Shown: one piece after another, positions 17,976 to 27,018 of the stretch
How positions within the stretch are numbered: the stretch's first letter is position 1
Layout: each line of letters begins with the position of its first letter
Assembly: GCA_020073085.1 (NCBI GenBank)
Contig: JAIQFV010000026.1
Span: forward strand, 1 to 64,000
Source of the DNA: Terriglobia bacterium
GTDB lineage: Bacteria > Acidobacteriota > Terriglobia > JAIQFV01
Reading direction: 5' to 3'
DNA: 64,000 bases
Notes under the pieces: generated by a model
The model's input: only the letters and a program-made list of their open reading frames with translations
What the model was told of the DNA's origin: nothing
The model's database searches: none
Translations under genes and position numbers: made by a program

Positions 17976-19109
17976 TCAGGGTAAAACCTTTAGGATCTGG
18001 TCCATTTCATCATGGGTGTTATAGAAATGGGGGGCGACTCGGATATAGCCGCCTCTCAGAGCGGTCGCAACGCGGGCCTCCTCCAGACGATGAAAGATCG
18101 TGCGTATCTCGGGTCCCCGAACCCCCGGACGGAAGGAGACAATCCCCGAGGCCTCTCCTTCGGTTCGGGATCCCAGGACGGCATATCCTTTTGAGGTAAG
18201 GCCCTCGTACAAATGAGAGGTTACGTCGAGAATCTGCCGGGAAATGTTCTCAATCCCGACTTCAAGGAGCAAGTTGAGGGCAGCGGCCAGGCCGTAAATT
18301 CCGATGGTGTTCAACGATCCAGATTCATACCGCAAGGCGCCATGGCGGTAATTCAGTTCGCGCCGGGTGAAGTCGCTGAAATGTTCAACGTTCATCCAGC
18401 CCAGCGTCGGCGGTGTCACCTGATCGACGATTCGCTTGGACACGTAGGCCACGCCAGTCCCCTCCGTCGAAAGCATCCATTTGTGGCCGTCGGCAGAAAG
18501 GAAGTCAATCTTCTGTTTTTTCACATCAATTTCGAAGGCCCCCATCCCCTGGATGGCGTCCACACAAAAAATGATGCCGCGGCTCCGGCACATCTCTCCG
18601 AGGGCTTCGAGGTCGATCCTAAACCCGCTCAAATATTGGACATAACTGACCGTCAGGATCCGGGTGCGGGCATCGAGTACCCGTTCGATGTCTTGGAGGT
18701 CAACCCGGCCGTTTCGTTCAGGAACGGTCACCAATTCCACGCCGTGTTTTCTCAGGGCGAGCCAGGGGTAGACATTGGCCGGAAACTCCGTGTCAATGGA
18801 TACAACCTTCTCGCCCCCTTTCCAGTCTAACCCATTGGATAAAAGGGAGAGTCCGTCGGAGGTGTTTTTGACGAAAGCGATTTCATCCGGGTCGCTGTTG
18901 ATGAGACGGGCTGCCAGTTCGCGGGCGTGGTCGACGGTTTTTCCCCAGGACTTCCAGTGTACCGCACCAAATTCGTTGAGGTCGGTCAAGACGCCTTGAA
19001 TGGCGTTGGCGACGCGAGTCGATACGGGCGCGACTGCCGCATGGTTGCAATAGATCCAATGCCGGGTTACGGGGAATTCTTGGCGCATGGTTTCGAGATC
19101 AAGAGTCAA
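17976..19109 (-). CDS. Class V aminotransferase (PLP-dependent)
   Basis: A fold-type I PLP enzyme of the cysteine desulfurase/isopenicillin-N-epimerase-like group. It contains YCNHAAVAPVS near the start, the PLP-contacting FVKNTSDGLS, the Asp in CVDAIQGMG, and DGHKWMLSTEGTGVAYV with the Schiff-base Lys. The substrate cannot be told. I chose the TTG at 19109 (377 residues, MTLDLETMRQEF) because a GGGAGG stands 9 bp upstream. An ATG at 19091 is the alternative, and the longer open frame to 19196 would consume the promoter of the divergent protease gene. Confidence 0.88.
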   Translation of the reverse strand: MTLDLETMRQEFPVTRHWIYCNHAAVAPVSTRVANAIQGVLTDLNEFGAVHWKSWGKTVDHARELAARLINSDPDEIAFVKNTSDGLSLLSNGLDWKGGEKVVSIDTEFPANVYPWLALRKHGVELVTVPERNGRVDLQDIERVLDARTRILTVSYVQYLSGFRIDLEALGEMCRSRGIIFCVDAIQGMGAFEIDVKKQKIDFLSADGHKWMLSTEGTGVAYVSKRIVDQVTPPTLGWMNVEHFSDFTRRELNYRHGALRYESGSLNTIGIYGLAAALNLLLEVGIENISRQILDVTSHLYEGLTSKGYAVLGSRTEGEASGIVSFRPGVRGPEIRTIFHRLEEARVATALRGGYIRVAPHFYNTHDEMDQILKVLP

Positions 19110-19201
19110 AGAAATGGCCTCCCGCCAGCTAGAAAAAAGAACCTTGCTTACCCGAAAACGCGATATAATAGCACGACAGCCCAAAGAAGGAGACATGGAC
19201 C

Positions 19202-20203
19202 ATGAATGAACGATGGGCCAGAAGAATAGTGATTATTGCCTTGGTGTTTTCGATCAGCACGCCTCCTTTGTGGGGTGCTGACAAAAAACAAAAGGACGAC
19301 ATCAACAATATCGGCAATCGCGATGTGGGTAAAGGGATGAACCGATACTCCATCGAAAAAGAGATTGCACTGGGAAAGTCCCTGGCCCAGGAAGTCGAAC
19401 GCACCTCAAAGGTCGTTGATGACCCTATCATTGCCGAGTACGTTAACCGCGTCGGACAGAACCTCGTCAAGCACTCGGACGCCCAGGTCCCGTTTACGAT
19501 TAAGGTGATTGACTCGGACGAAGTCAATGCCTTCGCCTTGCCCGGCGGGTTTTTCTTTGTGAACACCGGCCTGATCCTTGCCGCAGAGAATGAGTGCGAG
19601 CTGGCGGGGGTCATGGCGCATGAAATTGCCCACGTTGCCGCACGTCATGGGACCCGGCAGGCCACGCGGGCGGAAGTCGCCAATTGGGCGACCCTGCCAC
19701 TGATTTTTCTCGGCGGTTGGGCGGGATACGGAATTCGGCAGGCCGCCGGTTTGGCCCTCCCCCTGGGGTTCCTGAGGTTCAGCCGGGGATTTGAAGAAGA
19801 AGCCGACTATTTGGGCGTTCAATACATGTACGCCGCGGGTTATGATCCCAATGGAATGGTGACATTCTTTGAGAGGATCCAGGCGAAAGAAAAGCACAAG
19901 CCGGGCGCCGTCTCAAAAGCTTTCTCGACCCATCCTCAGACTCCGGACCGCATTGAACGCGCCCAGAAGGAGATCGCTCAGCTCCTCCCCTCGAAGGAGG
20001 CGTATGTTGTTACCACCTCCGATTTTGACTCCATCAAGGGCCGTCTGCAGGGGATCGAGAACCGGCGGACCGTGGAAGAGGCCAAGAGCGACCGGCCTAC
20101 CTTGAAGCGGAAGACCTCGGGCGATGTCACCGACGTCGACGAATCAGGTGATAAGAAGAAGACCGAGGACGAAGCTCCGCCCACGCTGAAACGGCGGAAT
20201 TAG
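19202..20203 (+). CDS. M48 family zinc metalloprotease, periplasmic
   Basis: The 333-residue protein has a signal peptide (ARRIVIIALVFSISTPPLWGAD), then an M48 domain with AHEIAHVAARH (HExxH, two zinc His and the catalytic Glu, about 140-150) and the third ligand in FEEEADYLGVQYM. It resembles the BepA/YfgC protease domain without the TPR tail, so a role in outer-membrane protein quality control is plausible but inferred. The C-terminus is low-complexity and repeats PTLKRK and PTLKRRN. A consensus -10 (TATAAT, 19164-19169) stands upstream, without a clear -35. Confidence 0.9.
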   Translation: MNERWARRIVIIALVFSISTPPLWGADKKQKDDINNIGNRDVGKGMNRYSIEKEIALGKSLAQEVERTSKVVDDPIIAEYVNRVGQNLVKHSDAQVPFTIKVIDSDEVNAFALPGGFFFVNTGLILAAENECELAGVMAHEIAHVAARHGTRQATRAEVANWATLPLIFLGGWAGYGIRQAAGLALPLGFLRFSRGFEEEADYLGVQYMYAAGYDPNGMVTFFERIQAKEKHKPGAVSKAFSTHPQTPDRIERAQKEIAQLLPSKEAYVVTTSDFDSIKGRLQGIENRRTVEEAKSDRPTLKRKTSGDVTDVDESGDKKKTEDEAPPTLKRRN

Positions 20204-20228
20204 AGATCAGAGTTTGAAATGCCATCTG

Positions 20229-20257
20229 AAGGGGCCCTGCATTCCGGGGCCCCTTTT
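20229..20257 (+). terminator. Rho-independent terminator after the M48 protease
   Basis: AAGGGGCCC (20229-20237) pairs with GGGCCCCTT (20247-20255) around a 9-nt loop and continues into TTTTCATTTT. It lies 26 bp after the stop codon. Confidence 0.85.
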
Positions 20258-20346
20258 CATTTTCCGCCTACCGCTCCCGCTGCCCATTGCCTGATCTGCT
20301 GCCGGAGTGAATCCGTTGACAGCCGCCCCCTTCCGGGGGCCGGAAC

Positions 20347-20880
20347 TCATTGGACAGTCACCTGCCGCATCACATCACCCTTCGTGATCTTTCGAACCAC
20401 ATCCATCCCTGAAATCACCTGTCCAATGACGGTATATTTTCCGTCCAAGGCCGAGTGCGGAGACAGGCAAATGAAGAATTGGCTGTCGGCGCTGTCGGGA
20501 TCTTTGCCTCGTGCCATGGAAACCGTGCCGGTTACGTGGCGCTTGGAGTTAAACTCCGCCTTCAACTTTACGCCCGAGCCTCCTGTTCCATTCCCTTTAG
20601 GATCCCCGCCCTGGACCACAAAATCAGGCTCGACCCGGTGGAAGGTGAGTCCATTGTAGAATTTCCCCCGGATCAACTCGACCACCCGGGCAACGGTGTG
20701 AGGTGCGGCACCCGGAAAGAGTTGAATGACGATGTTTCCCTTGTCCATGTGAATGGTCATGCGGTACTGAAGGGGTTTGGGGACAGCCCCGGAGGAGACT
20801 GCGCCGGCGATGCCACTGAGGATGAGTATCAAAAGGATTGCGAAGGGTCGCAAGCCAGTCCGCATTTGTCCTGTCCACAT
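20347..20880 (-). CDS. Cyclophilin-type peptidyl-prolyl isomerase, exported
   Basis: The 177-residue protein carries an N-terminal signal segment (FAILLILILSGIAGAVSSGA) and a cyclophilin domain with FHRVEPDFVVQGGDPKGNGTGGSG, then FNSKRHVTGTVSMARGKDPDSADSQFFI (catalytic Arg/Phe/Gln blocks) and LDGKYTVIGQVISGMDVV. It catalyses cis-trans isomerisation of prolyl bonds, most likely during folding in the periplasm. The start at 20880 has a GAGGAGG about 10 bp upstream; the next ATG, five codons in, lacks one. Confidence 0.94.
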   Translation of the reverse strand: MWTGQMRTGLRPFAILLILILSGIAGAVSSGAVPKPLQYRMTIHMDKGNIVIQLFPGAAPHTVARVVELIRGKFYNGLTFHRVEPDFVVQGGDPKGNGTGGSGVKLKAEFNSKRHVTGTVSMARGKDPDSADSQFFICLSPHSALDGKYTVIGQVISGMDVVRKITKGDVMRQVTVQ

Positions 20881-20996
20881 GGGAGAGGCTCCTCCTCGGG
20901 AGGATTTCAGATTGCAAAGCGCGAAGGCATTGTTTAAGATGCGCCGTTCATCACAGGGCTAGATCCATCGTCCCCGAGCATTCTACCGGAGAAGAA

Positions 20997-23468
20997 ATGA
21001 AAATCGTCAAAATTTTCGCCGTGCTTGTCTTCCTGTTGATGGCATTGGTGGCCGGACTTTTCGGGTACGGATACTGGCTGGCCCGGAGATCATTGCCCTC
21101 GTTGGAAGGATCGTTCAAGGTGCAGGGGCTTGCCGCTCCTGTCACTGTTTACCGCGATGCCGTCGGCGTGCCACATATTTTTGCTCAATCCACGGAGGAT
21201 GTGGCCTTCGCTCAGGGCTACGTCACCGCCCAAGACCGTCTCTGGCAAATGGATGTATTTCGCCGGAACTCACTGGGTGAACTCTCGGAGGTGTTGGGTG
21301 AGCCCACTCTCCGCCTCGACGAGGAGCATTGCCGGTTGGGTTTCCGCGAGGCCGCCTCTCGAACCCTGGATGAGATGGATCCGGCCTCCCGACGATTCCT
21401 GGATCGCTATGCCGAAGGCGTGAATGCGTTCATGAGCACACATCTCGATCAGCTTCCCATTGAGTTCCGGATTCTGAGGTACCGGCCGCGACCGTGGAAT
21501 TCTGTGGATTCTCTATCGATCGCGTTGATGATGGCGGAGACTCTGAACCATACCTGGGAACGGGACATCTTCCGGGCGCGGTTGCTTGAGAAGTACGGGT
21601 TGGGAATCCTGAATGATCTCTACCCAACCCATTCGAAATATGAAATACCTCTCGTCGGGATCGACACCGGAGTGCAAGGGGACGCCCCATCCCTTTCGAT
21701 GCTCTCCCTGCAGAATATGAACCGAAACGCCGGCCTTCCTCCCCGGATGACTTCCGACTCGGTCCGTCCCTCAGAATCCTCTGCGTGGAGCGCTCTGCTC
21801 TGGGCCTGGGCACCGGAACGGAGTCAGCAGTCTGTGGTGGAGTTGTTGACACAGTGGAATGATGCCGGCGAGGACTTTCTTGTGGGAAGTAACAATTGGG
21901 TGGTCAGCGGAGCGCATTCCGCAACCGGGAAGCCGATTCTGGCGAATGATCCGCATCTTGCCCATTCGATTCCTTCCATTTGGTATCAAACGCATTTGCG
22001 GACACCCGATCTCAATGTCATCGGGGTGTCCCTTCCCGGCGCCCCCAGCCTCATCATTGGTCATAACGAGCACATCGCCTGGGGCATGACCAATCTCAAT
22101 CCCGACGTCCAGGATGTCTACGTCGAGCAATTTGACTCGGACCAGGGAACAAGATACCTGGCGAATGGCGCTTGGGTTGACGCTGAAATTCGAAAGGAAA
22201 CGATCAAGATCAAGGGAAGACCTGACAAGATCTTGTCGGTCCTTGTGACGCGTCATGGACCGGTTGTGCGACGCGTGGGCCAGACCGGTTTTGCCTTGAA
22301 ATGGACCGCGATCGAACCCCATGGAATCGGGTTCCCATTTCTTAAATTGAATTCGGCGTCAAATTGGGGAGAATTTACGACGGCGTTGAAAGAGTTCTTG
22401 GGACCGACGCAGAATTTTGTCTATGCCGACAAGGAGGGCAACATCGGGTTTTATGATGCGGGCAAAATCCCCATTCGACGCAGCGGTCTCGGCAATGTCA
22501 TTCTCCCGGGGAATTCGGATCAATACGAATGGGTTGGATACATCCCCTTTGATGAGCTTCCTCATTTGTTTAATCCTCCGGACGGCATCATTGCCACCGC
22601 CAACCAGCGTATTACCGGTGACAGCTATCCTTATTTCATCACCAGCGACTGGGAAGAGCCTTACCGGTTCGCGAGAATTCATCACCTTCTAAGCTCAGGA
22701 ACAAGATTCACGGGGAAAGATTTCTTGCGGATCCAGGGAGATGTTTACTCGGAAGCCAATCGGGGTTTGGCCGATCGGGTAATTCGAGCGTCTAGTCATG
22801 TGGTCCCCGGCGATACGGTAACCAAAGCCGCCCTCGAGCGTCTCAAATCGGGAGACTTCATCGCAACTCCAAACAACATCGAGACGACCCTCGTCGAATA
22901 TCTCCGGACCCAGCTGGAAGAGACTCTCCTGAAAGGCGTCCTTGGAGAAGAGTGGAGGGATTACCGGTCGGGCATGAAGTCGATCTTCCTCGAAAACCAG
23001 TTGACGGAACAGTCCCCCCGCTGGCTGCCAAAAGAATTTAAGAACTATGACGAACTACTCATTCGCTCGTTGGAGCAGGTGTGCCAACACCTGCAATCAG
23101 TTTATGGGTCCTCAGATTTGTCTGAATGGGTCTGGGGAAGGCGGTACCCGCTCCTGTTTCGACATGTGCTGGGGCGGGTTTGGCCGCTCGATCGAATTCT
23201 CAATGTCGGGCCCTTTCAACAACCGGGAACCAAGCAGACGGTCAAGCAAACCGATTCGCTTATAGGACCGTCGATGCGCATGGTTGTTGACTTTGCCGAC
23301 TTCGATCACTCTTTCAACAACCTCACCCTGGGGGCCTCGGGGCAGGCCTTCAGTCCGCATTACTCCGACCAAACCTCTCACTGGCTTGACGCCAGCAGCT
23401 TTCCCATGCATTTCAGCGACGAGGACGTCAAGCGGAGCGCCGTAAAGATCCTGACGCTGCAGCCGTGA
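20997..23468 (+). CDS. Penicillin acylase family (S45) Ntn-hydrolase
   Basis: The 823-residue exported protein has an N-terminal hydrophobic anchor (MKIVKIFAVLVFLLMALVAGL), then the S45 alpha-chain block VYRDAVGVPHIFAQSTEDVAFAQGYVTAQDRLWQMD. VGSNNWVVSGAHSATGKPILANDPHL marks the autocatalytic cleavage point: Ser in GSNNW becomes the N-terminal nucleophile of the beta chain. Later parts show HNEHIAWGMTNLNPDVQDVY. Such enzymes hydrolyse amide-linked acyl groups, including beta-lactam side chains and acyl-homoserine lactones; the true substrate is unknown. ATG at 20997 follows CCGGAGAAGAA. It is divergent from the cyclophilin gene. Confidence 0.93.
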   Translation: MKIVKIFAVLVFLLMALVAGLFGYGYWLARRSLPSLEGSFKVQGLAAPVTVYRDAVGVPHIFAQSTEDVAFAQGYVTAQDRLWQMDVFRRNSLGELSEVLGEPTLRLDEEHCRLGFREAASRTLDEMDPASRRFLDRYAEGVNAFMSTHLDQLPIEFRILRYRPRPWNSVDSLSIALMMAETLNHTWERDIFRARLLEKYGLGILNDLYPTHSKYEIPLVGIDTGVQGDAPSLSMLSLQNMNRNAGLPPRMTSDSVRPSESSAWSALLWAWAPERSQQSVVELLTQWNDAGEDFLVGSNNWVVSGAHSATGKPILANDPHLAHSIPSIWYQTHLRTPDLNVIGVSLPGAPSLIIGHNEHIAWGMTNLNPDVQDVYVEQFDSDQGTRYLANGAWVDAEIRKETIKIKGRPDKILSVLVTRHGPVVRRVGQTGFALKWTAIEPHGIGFPFLKLNSASNWGEFTTALKEFLGPTQNFVYADKEGNIGFYDAGKIPIRRSGLGNVILPGNSDQYEWVGYIPFDELPHLFNPPDGIIATANQRITGDSYPYFITSDWEEPYRFARIHHLLSSGTRFTGKDFLRIQGDVYSEANRGLADRVIRASSHVVPGDTVTKAALERLKSGDFIATPNNIETTLVEYLRTQLEETLLKGVLGEEWRDYRSGMKSIFLENQLTEQSPRWLPKEFKNYDELLIRSLEQVCQHLQSVYGSSDLSEWVWGRRYPLLFRHVLGRVWPLDRILNVGPFQQPGTKQTVKQTDSLIGPSMRMVVDFADFDHSFNNLTLGASGQAFSPHYSDQTSHWLDASSFPMHFSDEDVKRSAVKILTLQP

Positions 23469-23477
23469 TGAAATAAG

Positions 23478-23625
23478 GTGCCGGGTGTCAGGTGTTAGGT
23501 GCCAGGGCAAGGAAGAGAGAAGACAGCTATTCGAGGATAAAAGTCAGAGATCAGAAGTCGGAAGTCAGAATCAGTCACTTCTTGCCTCGCCTCTCGCTGA
23601 CACCCGACACCTGACACCCGGCACC
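23478..23625. repeat. Heptamer repeats in inverted arms after the acylase gene
   Basis: The left arm at 23478-23504 consists of 7-bp words GGTGCCG, GGTGTCA, GGTGTTA, GGTGCCA. The right arm at 23599-23625 is its imperfect reverse complement (GACACCC, GACACCT, GACACCC...). Between them, about 23538-23575, is a second word series AGTCAGA, GATCAGA, AGTCGGA, AGTCAGA, which is the reverse complement of the TCYGACT words at 17.2 kb. No gene is present. Confidence 0.85.
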
Positions 23626-23743
23626 TCTCCTTCCCCGCCTTTACAATCCCCACGTTCTCTCCTATCATGGGCGCGCCATTGAAACACAAACACATAGGCG
23701 GAATCCGATTGTCCAACAATCAAATCTCAGTGGGTAAGAAGCA

Positions 23744-25870
23744 GTGACCTCGTCAAATCACCCTCTCGATCCCATCTTTAAGCCCAGGTCTATCGCCATT
23801 ATCGGAGCCTCGCGGAAGAAAGGCTCCATTGGCCGGGAGATCCTCCACAATCTGATGGAGTATGAATTCAATGGAAAGATCTTTCCAGTGAATCCGAGCG
23901 CCGATGTCATCCATTCGATCAAGTGTTTTCCGTCGGTTGCCGAGATTCCCGATGAAGTGGATCTCGCGGTAATAGTGGTTCCGCGGCCCCAGGTCTTGGA
24001 GATCGTGGATGAATGTGGCCGGAAAGGTATCCGGGGGCTGGTGGTCATCACGGCGGGGTTCAAGGAAGTGGGTGCCGAGGGAGGGGCGCTCGAACAACGG
24101 CTCAAAGAAAAGGTCCGCGGATTCGGGATGCGCATGGTCGGGCCGAATTGTATGGGCCTGATTAACACCGATCTGACGGTCCGCGAGAATTGTACCTTTG
24201 CCCCGACGGAGCCGCTGACAGGCAACGTCGGGTTCATGTCTCAAAGCGGGGCATTGGGCGTGGCCATTCTCAACATTGCCCGCAAGGTCAATCTGGGATT
24301 CTCCTATTTCGTGTCCATGGGAAACAAAGCCGACATTTCGGGGAATGACCTTTTAGAGTACTGGGAGCATGACCCGCGAACAGAAATTGTCCTCATGTAC
24401 CTGGAATCGTTCGGGAACCCGCGGAAGTTCACGCAGATAGCGCGACGCATGACCCGCCACAAGCCCATCCTCGTCGTCAAGTCAGGCCGCACCACGCAGG
24501 GCGCCCGGGCCGCGTCGTCGCACACCGGGGCCATGGCCGGAATGGACATCGCGATTGATGCCCTGCTCGAGCAATGCGGGGTGTTGCGGGTCAATAGCGT
24601 GGAGGAATTATTTGATGTCGCGATCGGATTTTCAAATAACCCTTTTCCCCGAGGAAACCGGGTGGCCATTCTCACCAACGCCGGGGGACCGGCGATCATG
24701 GCGACCGACGCTTGCGTCAGTGCCAGACTCGTCATGGCCGAATTTTCAGCCGCCACCCGCACGGCCTTGGAAGGTTATCTCCCGGATGAGGCGAGTGTGT
24801 TAAACCCGGTAGACATGATCGCAAGCGCTAACCGAGACAGCTACGCCTATTGCCTGGACACGATTCTGCGGGACGACGCCGTGGACGCCGTGATTGTGAC
24901 TTTTGTACCACCCATCATGATCAACCCCATCGACATCGTGCGGGCGATCGAACAGGTTCGCAAGAAATATGCCAAGCCGGTGTTGGGAGTGTTTATGGCC
25001 AGGGACGAGTTTTTCGAAGAAATCAATCGCGTCGTCCCCGACCATTTGCCGCTTTACCTTTTTCCGGAATCGGCGGCGCGCACGCTTTCCGCCATGGTGC
25101 GTTATTCCAATTGGCGTGCACGTCCGCACAGCGGGATTCGACACTTTGAAGTCGATTCGGGGCGGGTCCGGGAGATTCTGCAGGCCGCGGGGGAATCAGG
25201 GAGAGATAAGTTGACGATCGTGGAGTCGATGGAGATTCTGCAGGCCTACGGGATCCCCATCGCCCGATATGCCATGGCGAGGACCCGGGATGAGGTTTTT
25301 GCAGCCGCCCGCGGAATCGGGTTTCCCCTGGTGCTGAAGGTTGTGTCACAGGAATTGACCCATAAAACGGAAGCAGGCGGTGTGGCGGTGGACCTGCGGA
25401 CAGAGGAGGAGCTTGGAAGCGCCTTAGAGCAGATCGAAGAGCGGCTACGATCCCTCGGCCTGCGCGAACATATCGATGGCTTCCTGGTGCAGGAAATGGT
25501 TCGAGGCGGGAAGGAGGTAATCCTGGGGATGACGTTGGATCCTCACTACGGTCCCCTGCTGATGTTTGGTCTCGGAGGAGTGTTTGTGGAGACCATTAAG
25601 GACGTCGTCTTCCGCATTACCCCCATCACTGAACTGGAGTCCCGCGAGATGATTCGCCAGATTCGCGGTTATGCCTTGCTCGAAGGCGTGCGCGGAGAAC
25701 CGTCGGTGGATTTCGGTCTTCTGGCGGAGTTGCTCCAGCGTCTGTCACAACTCATCAGCGATTTTGATGAGATCGTGGAACTGGATGTGAATCCGTTTCT
25801 GACCTCCGCGATTGCTCAAAACTCTAAAGCCCTCGACGCCCGCATCCGCCTGGCGATGGCTCCAAAATAA
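23744..25870 (+). CDS. ADP-forming acyl-CoA synthetase (acetate-CoA ligase family), fused alpha-beta
   Basis: The 708-residue protein begins with a CoA-binding Rossmann domain (FKPRSIAIIGASRKKGSIG, about 12-30). A succinyl-CoA-synthetase-like domain follows (GPNCMGLINTDLTVRENCTFAP; SQSGALGVAILN; and SSHTGAMAG with the conserved phosphorylated-His region). It ends with an ATP-grasp domain (FPLVLKVVSQELTHKTEAGGVAVDL, VQEMVRGGKEVILGM, ELDVNPF). Such enzymes interconvert acyl-CoA and ADP with acid and ATP, conserving energy from acetyl- or related CoA esters, or recycling acids. It starts at a GTG. Confidence 0.92.
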   Translation: MTSSNHPLDPIFKPRSIAIIGASRKKGSIGREILHNLMEYEFNGKIFPVNPSADVIHSIKCFPSVAEIPDEVDLAVIVVPRPQVLEIVDECGRKGIRGLVVITAGFKEVGAEGGALEQRLKEKVRGFGMRMVGPNCMGLINTDLTVRENCTFAPTEPLTGNVGFMSQSGALGVAILNIARKVNLGFSYFVSMGNKADISGNDLLEYWEHDPRTEIVLMYLESFGNPRKFTQIARRMTRHKPILVVKSGRTTQGARAASSHTGAMAGMDIAIDALLEQCGVLRVNSVEELFDVAIGFSNNPFPRGNRVAILTNAGGPAIMATDACVSARLVMAEFSAATRTALEGYLPDEASVLNPVDMIASANRDSYAYCLDTILRDDAVDAVIVTFVPPIMINPIDIVRAIEQVRKKYAKPVLGVFMARDEFFEEINRVVPDHLPLYLFPESAARTLSAMVRYSNWRARPHSGIRHFEVDSGRVREILQAAGESGRDKLTIVESMEILQAYGIPIARYAMARTRDEVFAAARGIGFPLVLKVVSQELTHKTEAGGVAVDLRTEEELGSALEQIEERLRSLGLREHIDGFLVQEMVRGGKEVILGMTLDPHYGPLLMFGLGGVFVETIKDVVFRITPITELESREMIRQIRGYALLEGVRGEPSVDFGLLAELLQRLSQLISDFDEIVELDVNPFLTSAIAQNSKALDARIRLAMAPK

Positions 25871-25880
25871 TGACTCCAAA

Positions 25881-26591
25881 ATGTTGATCGCTCTTTACAT
25901 CACCGGTGCACTGATTGTTGGAACGGTTCTCGTCTGCCTCTACGCTTCGTTCTCAATCCGCTCTTCCCTTTTTGGAAAAATATACTGGCGAGGGCGTACC
26001 GATCGCCATCAGGTCGCTCTCACCTTCGACGACGGTCCTCATCCCCGGTTCACCCGGGAGATCCTGAAAATCCTCGACGACGAGAAGGTTCCGGCTACCT
26101 TCTTTCTTGTCGGAAAAAAGGTTGAGGCGTTTCCCGATGTCGCCCGGGAAATTCTGGCAGCCGATCACGAACTGGCCTTTCACGGATACACTCATCGCCC
26201 ATTGTGGTTAAAGCCACGTCGCGTGTTACTCGATGAAATCGAGAGATCCCAGGCGGCCTTCCAGAAGGTTTGTTCCATGGAACCGCATCTTTTTCGACCG
26301 CCCTACGGAATCCGGGGACGACGGATCATGAAGCTCGCCACCAAGCGCGAATGGAAGACTATTTTCTGGACTCGGGCGGGTTGGGACTGGACCGACATTC
26401 CGGGGGAAGAAGTGGCACGCCGCGCGCTGAGGAGAGTCATGCCCGGAAACATTCTGCTCTTGCACGATAGCGATGGCCCGGCGCTGGAGGCCGATCGGCA
26501 GCGCACAGTCGATGCCCTGCGGATCATCATACGAGAGTTGAAGGATCGGGGCTTCTCTTTTGCGCGAGTCACGGAGATTTTGCCGGAGTAG
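25881..26591 (+). CDS. Polysaccharide deacetylase (NodB domain), membrane-anchored
   Basis: The 236-residue protein has one N-terminal membrane segment (MLIALYITGALIVGTVLVCLYASF) and a carbohydrate esterase 4 domain. The motifs are LTFDDGPHPRFT (catalytic Asp and metal Asp), HGYTHRP (metal-binding HxxxH), RPPYGIRGRR and LLLHDSDG. It likely removes N- or O-acetyl groups from peptidoglycan or another glycan outside the membrane. The start ATG lies 11 bp after the stop of the preceding gene, so the two may be co-transcribed. Confidence 0.92.
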   Translation: MLIALYITGALIVGTVLVCLYASFSIRSSLFGKIYWRGRTDRHQVALTFDDGPHPRFTREILKILDDEKVPATFFLVGKKVEAFPDVAREILAADHELAFHGYTHRPLWLKPRRVLLDEIERSQAAFQKVCSMEPHLFRPPYGIRGRRIMKLATKREWKTIFWTRAGWDWTDIPGEEVARRALRRVMPGNILLLHDSDGPALEADRQRTVDALRIIIRELKDRGFSFARVTEILPE

Positions 26592-26593
26592 TT

Positions 26594-26740
26594 GCCAGTG
26601 ACCAGTGGCCAGTGACCAGTGGCCAGTGACCAGTGGCCAGTAACCAGTGGCCAGTGACCAGTGGCCAGTAACCAGTGGCCAGTGACCAGTGGCCAGTGGC
26701 CAGTGGCCAGTGACCAGTGACCAGTTGCCAGTGACCAGTT
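26594..26740. repeat. Heptamer tandem repeat tract, RCCAGTG words
   Basis: About 21 consecutive 7-bp words alternate GCCAGTG and ACCAGTG (variants GCCAGTA, GCCAGTT), beginning 2 bp after the deacetylase stop. A 14-bp unit GCCAGTGACCAGTG recurs seven times. No gene is present. Confidence 0.9.
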
Positions 26741-26964
26741 GATCTTAACCCACCAATCCCCTGCGTCGGTCACCTGTCCGGATTCCTCCACTTTCTTTCC
26801 TATTTCCGAAGGCAATCCAGCCTCAGGGTAAAAAATGGTTTTGAAAATCGTTCCGCAGATTGAAGGTGGAGTCTCTTCGGTGACAATTACAGTCGCAGGA
26901 TTGAATTGCCGTGCCTGAATGGCGGTTTACCTGCGCGGGAGAGTACTTGCTGATAATTCCCGAT

Positions 26965-27015
26965 TGACAACTGGGAACTGGTCACTGGCCACTGACAACT
27001 GGGAACTGGCAACTT
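26965..27015. repeat. Heptamer repeat tract, inverted counterpart
   Basis: The words AACTGGG, AACTGGT, CACTGGC, CACTGAC, AACTGGG, AACTGGC follow each other with a 7-bp period. They are the reverse complement of the tract at 26594-26740, so the two form arms around about 225 bp of unique gene-free DNA. Confidence 0.85.
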
Positions 27016-27018
27016 CCT

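Noticed and set aside
26303-26815. A 170-codon minus-strand frame with a repeated LATGHWS-type motif
   Set aside because: It is the translated 7-bp DNA repeat (21 bp gives a 7-residue period), continuing antisense to the deacetylase gene.
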